From positions 1 to 15,362 of the forward strand of contig CAZAKZ010000128.1 of NCBI GenBank assembly GCA_964485695.1: DNA of 15,362 nucleotides. Reading direction: 5' to 3'. Source of the stretch: CAZAKZ01 sp964485695 (lineage in GTDB: Bacteria; Planctomycetota; JAFGQW01). Shown piece by piece: positions 1-6,247 of the stretch. Below the pieces are notes generated by a model. The model saw only the letters and a program-made list of their open reading frames with translations. It did not search any database and had not been told where the DNA came from. A program made the translations under genes and the position numbers. How positions within the stretch are numbered: position 1 is the first letter of the stretch; every line of letters begins with the position of its first letter.

Positions 1-1057
1 AAAAATTGGTGGACAGCCTCGCTGAAAATCGGTTTATGCAACAACAACTAACTATGGTCTCCGCACTGAACCGTACCGTCAGGTCCGACTTGACCGGGAC
101 CGCGATGTGTCCACCGACCCCGGGAACGGCGGTGAAACTCGTGGAGTTGCAGGAGACGAGCGGACCGCTGACCGGTGTCTGGTGGAGCAGTCCGGTCTGC
201 TTCTGGGGGCCGTGAGGCACCACGACAACGGTCAGCGCCGGGTAGAGCACCAGGGAGGAGTCATCGGCGAGCCACTGGATCCTGAGCTGCCGCGTGCCTT
301 TCTTTTGCATGGGAACCTTGAAGGTGACGGACCGGTTGCCCTCGGAGTCGCCGGTGGCCACGATATAGTCGGTAGGGCCCGCCACCTTTCCCTCCAGCAT
401 CGCCCGGAGGAAGATGCGCTTGCGTGCAAACAGGGCCTTGAACTCGCCGGAGACGGTGACGAGGAGGTCGGCATCCCAGGGGCAAACCACGGAGGCGGCG
501 AGACCCGGAATGTCCACCCAGCTGCCGCTCTGCCGGGAGATGGATGCCGCTTCCACGTGGACCAGCCGCATGTGGGGCGAATCGGGAGAGGCAAATCGGA
601 GCACCAGGGTGCGGTCATACGCCGTGGCGGTCGTACCGGCATACGCCTGCCACTGAATCCGCACGCGGTGAGTTCCCGCAGCGAGCCCCTTCTTCACGAA
701 GGTGACCGTTGTGGTTCGTAGCCCCGTCGGATTGGCGAACAGCTTGATTAGAGAGGTGCTCGTGGCCTGGTCGTCCACGAGGGCGCGCACGTACACGATC
801 GTCGATCTCCCGGTGACATTTCCTTCCACGGTGAGGGTGATGACAAGATCGCCGCCCTTGGGCAGGGTCACGGCGCCTTTCATGGCCGCGAGATCAGTCC
901 ATGCCGTGCTCGTCGTGACAGTGTAGCTGTTCGTAGGGGCGTGAATCACCACCTGTCCGGCACTCTGGAGTTCGTAGGCCGGGACGGAGGAAGTGATCCA
1001 AAAGGCAAGAAAAACGGCAAGGAGGGCGGTCGTTCCGCGTGGTCTTGGTGCATTCAT
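1..1057 (-). CDS. Exported protein of tandem beta-rich domains (C-terminus beyond left edge)
   Basis: This frame has no stop for 352 codons and runs off the left edge, so the protein is incomplete. I chose ATG 1057 because GGAG lies about 7 nt upstream and a signal peptide follows: a basic start (MNAPRPRG), a hydrophobic core at residues 10-25, and likely cleavage near 27-28 (VPA/YE). Two similar segments follow, about residues 53-155 and 180-280. Each opens with W-x-D-(L/I) and has a strand of the form DL(V/L)(I/V)T, then a VRA/LRA strand, then KKG-x(2-4)-GT-x-(R/Q)-(V/L)-R-I-Q-W, and ends in a hydrophobic strand. A third copy starts near residue 308 and is cut by the edge. A Cys triplet lies at 338-340. 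The segments resemble beta-sandwich adhesion or carbohydrate-binding modules, but I recognise no family and assign no function. It lies 118 bp downstream of the kinase gene on the same strand, so it may belong to that signalling unit. The frame is secure and the function is unknown. Confidence 0.82.
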   Translation of the reverse strand, partial: MNAPRPRGTTALLAVFLAFWITSSVPAYELQSAGQVVIHAPTNSYTVTTSTAWTDLAAMKGAVTLPKGGDLVITLTVEGNVTGRSTIVYVRALVDDQATSTSLIKLFANPTGLRTTTVTFVKKGLAAGTHRVRIQWQAYAGTTATAYDRTLVLRFASPDSPHMRLVHVEAASISRQSGSWVDIPGLAASVVCPWDADLLVTVSGEFKALFARKRIFLRAMLEGKVAGPTDYIVATGDSEGNRSVTFKVPMQKKGTRQLRIQWLADDSSLVLYPALTVVVVPHGPQKQTGLLHQTPVSGPLVSCNSTSFTAVPGVGGHIAVPVKSDLTVRFSAETIVSCCCINRFSARLSTNF

Positions 1058-1152
1058 GGCGATTCTCCAGGCATTTTCGGGCCGGCGCGGCCTCGTACCG
1101 CGCTTTTCAGACAGTCCGAATCCTGGACGCGACAAAACGCACCGTTTCCCGA

Positions 1153-1172
1153 CAGGAAATCCGGATTTTCTG
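1153..1172. repeat. Palindrome between kinase and exported-protein genes
   Basis: A perfect 12-bp palindrome, AAATCCGGATTT (1157-1168), extends to 10-bp arms with one mismatch (CAG at 1153, CTG at 1172). It begins just after the kinase stop codon. No U-run follows it in the direction of transcription, and a hairpin would have to spend the centre of the palindrome on its loop. A Rho-independent terminator is therefore unlikely. It may be a protein-binding site for the exported-protein gene, or chance. Confidence 0.25.
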
Positions 1173-1175
1173 GGC

Positions 1176-4100
1176 CTACTCTCGCGGGCCGGCGTCCCAC
1201 ACGCGAATCGACTTGTCGTGGCTGGTCGAGAGAACCCGGTGGCCGTCGGGGGTGAAGGTCACCCCGGACACCTCGTAAGCGTGGCCGCGCAAGGTGATCC
1301 CGAGCTGACCTGTTTCCGCGTCCCAGATCCTCACGGTATTGTCCCTCGCACCGGAAACGATGCGCCGGCCGTCCGGCGAGTACGCAACCGCCAGCACGAC
1401 GTGGTCGTGGCCTCTCAGGATCCGGACAGTTCGCCCGGTGTCGACGCTCCGGATCACCAGGGTACGGTCCGGGCCGTTGGTCACGATGTGCGTACCGTCG
1501 GGGGACCATGCGAGAACGGGGACCGCGTCGGTCGGATCGGCCAGTTCGACGAGCAAGGCGCCGGTCGTCGCATCCCATATGCGGGCCACGCGTTCTATGC
1601 CTGCAGAAGCCAGCCTTTTCCCATCCGGCGCGAAGGCCAGCGCCATGACCTCTTCCTCGTCGGCAACGATCGTCGCACCTGGATCGCCGCTTCCGGCCGC
1701 CCACACCTTCACGGTGCGACCCACGCCACCCGAGGCGATGCAGCGGCCGTCCGGAGACCAGGCGACAGCGACCAGGGCACCTTCGTGGTCCCCGAGGTCA
1801 ATTTCCAGGGTTCCGGCCGGAAGGGCCCACACCCTCGCCCGGTGGTCGAGGCTTCCGCTGGCGAGGTGCCGCCCGTTCGGGCTGATAGCGATGGACGTGG
1901 TCCATTGCCCTTCCTGCCGGATCACCCCGACCTCGGAACCAGTATCGAGGTCGTAGAGCTTGACGACATTCGGGCGACCGAGTGCGGCCAGCCATCGGCC
2001 GTCCCGCGAACAAGCCAGCCCGTCGACCTTGTATGCGTGGCGACCCAGGACTGAGGACCTGCCGCCGCGGCCCGGGTTCCAGATCTTGAGGGTGCCGTCC
2101 CGGCTGCAGGAGACCAGGCGCGATGCCTCCGGAAAGAACGAGAGTCTGAGTACGATATCACCGTGGCCGAGGAGAGTGATCGGAGACTCGGCGGACTCCG
2201 GCCGCAGGTACTGGATGATGGTGCCGCGGGCGACGGCGAGACGCCGGCCGTCCGCGGACAGGGCGAGATCGTAGATGACGGAGTCGCCGCGGCCGAAAGT
2301 CCGTATGTGCTTCCCCGTGGCCGTGTCCCAGATCTTCAGCGTCTTGTCCCAGGAAGCGGAGTAGAGCCGTTCTCCGTCCGGGGTGAAGGCGAGGCACGCG
2401 ACGCGCTTGGAATGCGCAGGGATCGTGAGCCGAGGTTGCCCCGATTCCGCATCCCACACCATGATGGTTGTATCGCAGTTGCCGGACGCGATCCACTTTC
2501 CGTCACCGGAGACCGCAAGGGCCGAGATCGCGTCCTGCTCGTCTTTTTCTGCCGGATCTTTCTTCCCATCCGTGGTCCGGTGATACAGGGTCTGGAGAAG
2601 GAGGCCGGTCTCGCCGTCCCAGATCTTCACCAGGTCCTCCCCCTCGCCGGAGACGATTCTCCTCCCGTCAGGTGTGCAAGCGACGCGATAGACTTCCTCC
2701 GTGCCCTCCAAGGTGTGGATCAAGCCGCCGGTCCTCGAGTCCCAGACCTTGACGGTGGTGTCGTAGCTTGCCGATAAAATTCGATCGCCCCCTGCCAGGA
2801 ACGCGACGCATGAGACGATATTCCGATGGCCTTCGAACGTCTTGATCACCGCACCGGTCGCCACATCCCAGAGCTTGATCGTCGGATCCTGCACCCAGCC
2901 CCCGGATACGACCCATCGTCCGTCCGGAGATACGGCCAGCGATGTGGTCCCGCCGGGGTGGCCCGACCAGGTGGCCAGGCTCATATCGGAAAGCCTGTCG
3001 AGGTAGTTCCACTCCCACCCACGGAGATCCTGCGGGCATCGGCGGAGCAGTGCCTTCAGCCGCGACGTGCCGCCCGTCTCGTAGGCGTTCTGGGCCAGGG
3101 CGATGGTGTTGAAGTACTCACTGACGCGAAGGGCCTCCGCATGGACATTGGCGCGATGGAAGAGCAATCCCAGGGTGACAGCCGAGGCGGCAACGAGCAA
3201 CACGAAGAGGGCGGCCACCGCAGCCGCGACCCGGTGGCGGTAGAGATTCTTCTTCAGCACGTACCAGCGGTGCCCCCGCCGTGCTTCGATGGGCTCACCA
3301 CGCAGGTAGCGCCGGATATCCTGTCCCAGGGCGAAGGCGGAATCGTATCGGTGCTCACACTCCTTCTCCAGCGCCTTCAACAGGATGGTTTCGACGTCAC
3401 CCCGGAGCGAACGGTCCAGGGTGGACGGCCGCCGGGGCTCCACCTCGCGAATCAGCCGCGGCATCTCGAAGGGAGAGTGTGTCGTGAGTTCGTAGGGGAG
3501 TTCTCCGGTTAGAAGCTCGAACAGCACCACGCCGAGGGCGTAGACGTCACACCGGATGTCGATCTCGGCGGCATCGCCCCGGCACTGCTCCGGACTCATG
3601 TAGCGAAGCGTCCCGACCAGATGGCCGGGCAGGGTGTCCAGGGTGGCCAGGGTCACGTCGGCCTCGGTGGTTCGCGCCACTCCGAAGTCGATCACCTTGG
3701 GCTGCCCCGAACCGTCGACCAGGATGTTGCCCGGCTTCAGGTCCCTGTGAATAACACCCCGCTGGTGGCCGTGGTGAATCGCGTCGCAAACCCGGGCGAT
3801 GAGCTCGAGCTTCTCCCGGACCGTATGCCGTCCGCGGTGAGCGTATTCCGTGATGGTCCTCGCATCCGGAATGAACTCCATGGCGAAGAACGGCGCCGAG
3901 CCACCTGTCTCCGAGGCGCAGGCCTCGTATATCTGAGCGATACCCGGGTGCCGGAGCCGGGCGAGAAAGGCGGCCTCGTGCTCGAAACGGCGAAGGGCAT
4001 CCGCCGAAGCCAGGCCGGTCTTGAGCACCTTCAGTGCCACCTGACGCCGCGGCTGATCCTGGATGGCCTCGTAGACCGTCCCCATGCCGCCGGATGCAAT

Positions 4101-4367
4101 CACCCGGAGCACCCGGTAGCGGCCCACGTGCTTGCCCACGAGGTCCTCGGTCGAATTGGTGGGCCGATCCGGACTGGAACCGCGCCGGAGCGGCGGTTCG
4201 AGGAAGTCTTCGGCCCGTGCATCCGCCTCGAGCAAGGCCTCCACCTCGGTCCGGATCGCCGGATTCCCGCGGCATGCGCGGTCCAGGAACGCGGATCGAT
4301 CCGCGGGAGAGACATCGAGCGCTTCCTCGAAGATCCGTCTCGCATCGGCGGGCGATGGATCAGCCAT
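1176..4367 (-). CDS. Transmembrane Ser/Thr protein kinase with 14 WD40 repeats
   Basis: A 1063-residue PknB-type (Hanks) kinase that phosphorylates Ser/Thr on partner proteins. An N-terminal helical segment (1-75) is of the kind common before such kinases. The kinase domain spans about 83-355, with a glycine loop S92-G-G-M-G-T97, ATP lysine K113, catalytic HRDLKPGN (207-214, D209), metal-binding DFG (227-229) and an SPE motif at 258-260. All key residues are present, so it should be active. One hydrophobic helix at about 380-403 puts the kinase in the cytoplasm and the tail outside. A linker with LRGWEW (448-453) leads to 14 WD40 units ending in WD-like motifs (TIKLWD to SIRVWD), enough for two seven-bladed propellers; blades 6 and 12 are degenerate. 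The frame is open to 4469, but I chose ATG 4367: it has GGAAGG upstream, gives the conserved MADPSP start, and reduces the overlap with the sigma gene to 8 bp. The ligand and substrates are unknown. Confidence 0.93.
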   Translation of the reverse strand: MADPSPADARRIFEEALDVSPADRSAFLDRACRGNPAIRTEVEALLEADARAEDFLEPPLRRGSSPDRPTNSTEDLVGKHVGRYRVLRVIASGGMGTVYEAIQDQPRRQVALKVLKTGLASADALRRFEHEAAFLARLRHPGIAQIYEACASETGGSAPFFAMEFIPDARTITEYAHRGRHTVREKLELIARVCDAIHHGHQRGVIHRDLKPGNILVDGSGQPKVIDFGVARTTEADVTLATLDTLPGHLVGTLRYMSPEQCRGDAAEIDIRCDVYALGVVLFELLTGELPYELTTHSPFEMPRLIREVEPRRPSTLDRSLRGDVETILLKALEKECEHRYDSAFALGQDIRRYLRGEPIEARRGHRWYVLKKNLYRHRVAAAVAALFVLLVAASAVTLGLLFHRANVHAEALRVSEYFNTIALAQNAYETGGTSRLKALLRRCPQDLRGWEWNYLDRLSDMSLATWSGHPGGTTSLAVSPDGRWVVSGGWVQDPTIKLWDVATGAVIKTFEGHRNIVSCVAFLAGGDRILSASYDTTVKVWDSRTGGLIHTLEGTEEVYRVACTPDGRRIVSGEGEDLVKIWDGETGLLLQTLYHRTTDGKKDPAEKDEQDAISALAVSGDGKWIASGNCDTTIMVWDAESGQPRLTIPAHSKRVACLAFTPDGERLYSASWDKTLKIWDTATGKHIRTFGRGDSVIYDLALSADGRRLAVARGTIIQYLRPESAESPITLLGHGDIVLRLSFFPEASRLVSCSRDGTLKIWNPGRGGRSSVLGRHAYKVDGLACSRDGRWLAALGRPNVVKLYDLDTGSEVGVIRQEGQWTTSIAISPNGRHLASGSLDHRARVWALPAGTLEIDLGDHEGALVAVAWSPDGRCIASGGVGRTVKVWAAGSGDPGATIVADEEEVMALAFAPDGKRLASAGIERVARIWDATTGALLVELADPTDAVPVLAWSPDGTHIVTNGPDRTLVIRSVDTGRTVRILRGHDHVVLAVAYSPDGRRIVSGARDNTVRIWDAETGQLGITLRGHAYEVSGVTFTPDGHRVLSTSHDKSIRVWDAGPRE

Positions 4368-4956
4368 CTTTGCCGCCTTCCGGGCGAGGATCCTCGTCGT
4401 CGGACAGCTCCTGGTAGAGGCGAGCCCTCGCATACCGCCACTGACGTTCGACCGTGCGGGTGGAGACACCGAGAATGCAGGCGGTCTCCTCGAGGTTCAG
4501 GCCCGCAAAGAAGCGCATCTCCACGATCCGGGCCTCATCTGGATGCGTCGTGGCCAGCGCCTCGAGGGCCTCGTCGAGCGCCATCAGGTCCACGACTCGG
4601 TCGTAGGCGGCGAACAGCCGTTCATCCAGGAGCAGCTTCGTTCGCCCGCCGCCACGCTTGGCCCGGCTGCGGCCCCGGGCGTGATCCGTGAGAACGCGGC
4701 GGATCGCGTGGGCGGCGACCGCGAAGAAGTGGGCCTGGTCCTGCCACATCACCCGATTTTGATCGACCATCTTGAAGTAGGCCTCATGGACCAGGGCCGT
4801 GGCCTGGAGTGTATGGTCGGAGCGCTCCCTGGAGAGCATGCGGGCCGCCAGGGAGCGCAGCTCCTCATAGACCAGCGTGAACAGCCGATCCATGGCCCTT
4901 CGATCGCCGTGCCGGGTCTCGGTCAGGAGCTGATTGACGTCCGGTGGTTCCGTCAT
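4360..4956 (-). CDS. ECF-type RNA polymerase sigma factor (Sig-70_X6 group)
   Basis: A 198-residue alternative sigma factor that directs RNA polymerase to a specific promoter set. Region 2 spans about residues 8-95 and includes the group's typical TLQATALVHEAY and HFFAVAAHAIRRVLTDHAR segments. A basic linker (96-106) is followed by region 4 at about 128-182, with the helix-turn-helix LEETACILGVSTRTVERQWRYARARL-like stretch at 155-180. These features fit the ECF family often encoded beside Ser/Thr kinases in Acidobacteriota and Planctomycetota. Its stop overlaps the kinase start by 8 bp, so translation is probably coupled, and no anti-sigma gene is visible. The kinase is the obvious candidate regulator, which is inferred and not shown. 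No clear ribosome-binding site precedes ATG 4956. The C-terminus is acidic (SDDEDP). Its target promoters cannot be told from the window. Confidence 0.93.
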   Translation of the reverse strand: MTEPPDVNQLLTETRHGDRRAMDRLFTLVYEELRSLAARMLSRERSDHTLQATALVHEAYFKMVDQNRVMWQDQAHFFAVAAHAIRRVLTDHARGRSRAKRGGGRTKLLLDERLFAAYDRVVDLMALDEALEALATTHPDEARIVEMRFFAGLNLEETACILGVSTRTVERQWRYARARLYQELSDDEDPRPEGGKDG

Positions 4957-4982
4957 GCGGTGAAGGTCCAGTTTCAGGATGT

Positions 4983-5016
4983 AGATAATCGTTCGGTCTC
5001 CACAAGCCGATTATCT
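4983..5016. promoter_or_regulatory. Inverted repeat upstream of sigma factor gene
   Basis: AGATAATCG (4983-4991) and CGATTATCT (5008-5016) are perfect 9-bp inverted arms separated by 16 bp, located 27-60 bp upstream of the sigma start codon. The arm centres are 25 bp apart. This could be an operator for a dimeric regulator or, if transcribed, a hairpin in the leader. I could not place a confident -10/-35 pair for the sigma gene, so its position relative to the promoter is unknown. Confidence 0.4.
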
Positions 5017-5225
5017 CCATCCCGAGGCCGATGAGCAAGGTCGGTGCCACGGTCCGATCCTCTCCTGACTGGTGGAGAATCCACCCAGAGTCATCAACCA
5101 TCCCCATTGCGGGTGGCTTGAAGAAGCACCCTCGGTGGGGGCTACGGTGGCCACCATCGGTACAAAAAAGCTCGCTGGATTTGCAGTTTCCATCCATCTC
5201 ATAGCCGAGGATTCTTTCCTCCGGC

Positions 5226-5253
5226 TTGACTCAGGGAGATCCTGGGCTACAAT
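5226..5253 (+). promoter_or_regulatory. Sigma-70 promoter of the toxin-antitoxin operon
   Basis: The -35 box TTGACT (5226-5231) and -10 box TACAAT (5248-5253) each match 5 of 6 consensus bases, with a 16-bp spacer. The expected start of transcription is near 5260, giving a leader of about 50 nt before the GTG start at 5311. The -10 box lies inside the first direct-repeat unit, which suggests repression by a protein bound to the repeats. Confidence 0.7.
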
Positions 5254-5292
5254 AATCTATAAATATCTACAAAAATGTATAAATAACTACAA
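5247..5292. repeat. AT-rich 20-bp direct repeats, probable antitoxin operator
   Basis: CTACAA recurs at 5247, 5267 and 5287, a strict 20-bp period of about two helical turns. The first two units (5247-5266 and 5267-5286) match at 17 of 20 positions. Seen from another phase, a 17-bp unit beginning TATAAATA occurs at 5258 and 5278 with one mismatch. The stretch is strikingly AT-rich in a GC-rich region and covers the -10 box and the likely transcription start. Ribbon-helix-helix antitoxins bind such spaced sites and repress their own operon, so this is the likely operator. That role is inferred. Confidence 0.6.
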
Positions 5293-5294
5293 AA

Positions 5295-5305
5295 CTCCTC
5301 AGGAG
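5295..5305 (+). promoter_or_regulatory. Ribosome-binding site of antitoxin inside a palindrome
   Basis: CTCCT (5295-5299) and AGGAG (5301-5305) are inverted arms around one base. AGGAG is the ribosome-binding site for GTG 5311 (5-nt spacer). In mRNA a 4-bp stem with a 3-nt loop could partly hide it. This site sets the GTG as the start codon. Confidence 0.45.
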
Positions 5306-5310
5306 ACGCC

Positions 5311-5592
5311 GTGGAATCCTCTCAAATCCAGATTTCGGCCCTCATATCCAAGGCCACGAAAGACCTTCTCGAGAAGTACGTCCGGTCCTCGGGGACCAAG
5401 AAGGCGCGGGTCATCGAGATGGCGCTCCTTCACCACCTCCAGGCTCTGGATGCGCTCCCGGAGGACGTGCTGGTTCCGCCGAGACTGGTGGTGTCCAGGC
5501 TATCGAAGGACGCCCTCCTTCAGAAGGTGCTCCATCCGCCCAAACCCAAACCTGCGATGCGAAAGCTGATGCGAGGCGATGGAGATACGTAG
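5311..5592 (+). CDS. Ribbon-helix-helix (DUF1778-like) antitoxin
   Basis: A 93-residue protein starting at GTG 5311 with AGGAG upstream. The N-terminal half looks like a ribbon-helix-helix DNA-binding domain: a short beta strand (QIQISALIS, about 4-13), helix KATKDLLEKYVRSSG, then KKARVIEMALLHHLQAL. The C-terminal half (about 48-93) is Pro- and Leu-rich and basic, as expected for a toxin-wrapping tail. It overlaps the GNAT gene downstream by 14 bp, so the two are translationally coupled. In known TacA/TacT and AtaR/AtaT pairs, the antitoxin neutralises the acetyltransferase and represses the shared promoter; the 20-bp repeats upstream fit this. No close DUF1778 signature could be confirmed by eye, so the exact antitoxin subfamily is open. 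Confidence 0.82.
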   Translation: MESSQIQISALISKATKDLLEKYVRSSGTKKARVIEMALLHHLQALDALPEDVLVPPRLVVSRLSKDALLQKVLHPPKPKPAMRKLMRGDGDT

Positions 5593-6091
5593 GCTTCGCT
5601 CGAGCGATGACCGGTCGGCCTTTCGTTCGGGCAACGTCGAACTGGATCGGTTCTTCCAGCTGTATGCGGGGCAGAATCAGTTCCGTCATCATGTCGGAAC
5701 GACCTACGTCGCCGCGGAGGGCGAGAGACTGCTGGGCTTCGCGACCGTCTCGCCCGCCCAGCTGGATGCAGAGGACGCGGGAAAGGTCTCAAGAAAGCGG
5801 CTTCCTCACTACCCGCTTCCTGTGCTCAGGATGGCGCGCCTCGCTGTCGATACGTCGGCGCAAGGACAGGGGGTGGGGAACGCCCTCCTCCGCCACGTGT
5901 TCGCCCTGGCCTGGCGTCTGGCCGAGGACTACGGCTGCGTCGGTGTGGTCGTCGACGCCAAGCCCGAAGCCGAGGCGTTCTACGAGAAGCTCGGTTTCAT
6001 GCCCCTGGACCTTATCGAAGGGCGCGTCGAGTCCCGGCCGCTGCCGGTCCCGATGTTTCTTCCCCTCGGGAGCATACCTCCCGTGGAATGA
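5579..6091 (+). CDS. GNAT acetyltransferase toxin, TacT/AtaT-like
   Basis: A 170-residue GNAT-fold acetyltransferase. Known relatives use acetyl-CoA to acetylate the amino group of aminoacyl-tRNA and so block translation. The family layout is clear: N-terminal SGNVELDRFFQLYAGQNQ (17-34), T41-x-Y-V strand, LGFATVSPAQL (52-62), a YPLPVLRMARLAVD core (78-91), acetyl-CoA loop Q95-G-Q-G-V-G100, and FYEKLGF (134-140) with the likely catalytic Tyr135. The motif order and length match TacT-type toxins, not ribosomal or antibiotic acetyltransferases. ATG 5579 lies within the end of the antitoxin gene, with no separate promoter, as expected for a toxin made after its antitoxin. It appears intact. The amino acid or tRNA specificity cannot be read from the sequence. 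Confidence 0.9.
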   Translation: MEIRRLRSSDDRSAFRSGNVELDRFFQLYAGQNQFRHHVGTTYVAAEGERLLGFATVSPAQLDAEDAGKVSRKRLPHYPLPVLRMARLAVDTSAQGQGVGNALLRHVFALAWRLAEDYGCVGVVVDAKPEAEAFYEKLGFMPLDLIEGRVESRPLPVPMFLPLGSIPPVE

Positions 6092-6154
6092 AGGCGTATC
6101 GCACCTGGTCACCAATCCACCCGTGCTTGAATCCCTGAGACCTTACCAGCCGGA

Positions 6155-6182
6155 TTGTATCGTACGGTCATATCCCTATAAT
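6155..6182 (+). promoter_or_regulatory. Candidate sigma-70 promoter of the M23 peptidase gene
   Basis: A perfect -10 box TATAAT (6177-6182) has TTGTAT (6155-6160) 16 bp upstream, a weak -35 box matching 3 of 6 bases. The predicted leader is about 55-60 nt. It lies between the toxin stop and the peptidase start, so the peptidase gene can be transcribed apart from the toxin-antitoxin operon. Confidence 0.5.
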
Positions 6183-6247
6183 GTCGGTGGAAGGACGGTG
6201 GCTCCATCTGGCGTGGCGGACAGGATCGCACAGCTGCGGAGTTCACC

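Larger units (their letters stand above)
4957..5310. other. Divergent intergenic region with regulatory sites
   Basis: This is the only gene-free stretch above 300 bp. It separates the minus-strand sigma/kinase genes from the plus-strand toxin-antitoxin genes. Near the sigma start it holds a 9-bp inverted repeat (4983-5016). Near the antitoxin it holds a strong promoter (5226-5253) and AT-rich direct repeats (5247-5292). In the middle I see only a short palindrome, GGTGGCCACC (5146-5155), and short open frames without ribosome-binding sites, which I do not call as genes. Confidence 0.6.

Noticed and set aside
232..642. 136-codon minus-strand open frame near the left edge
   Set aside because: It is out of frame with the longer open frame from 1057, which has a ribosome-binding site, a signal peptide and internal repeats.
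993..2054. 353-codon plus-strand open frame opposite the kinase WD40 tail
   Set aside because: The opposite strand encodes regular WD40 repeats; this frame shows no motif and no ribosome-binding site.
3621..4691. 356-codon plus-strand open frame opposite the kinase domain and sigma gene
   Set aside because: It runs across two well-supported genes and has no recognisable domain, as expected for a GC-rich shadow frame.
5146..5155. Perfect 10-bp palindrome GGTGGCCACC in the divergent intergenic region
   Set aside because: Short GC palindromes are expected at this base composition; no repeat copy or promoter lies beside it.
4865..5202. Small minus-strand open frames (63 and 110 codons) upstream of the sigma gene
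   Set aside because: They lack a ribosome-binding site, overlap the inverted repeat, and their sequences look low in conserved structure.
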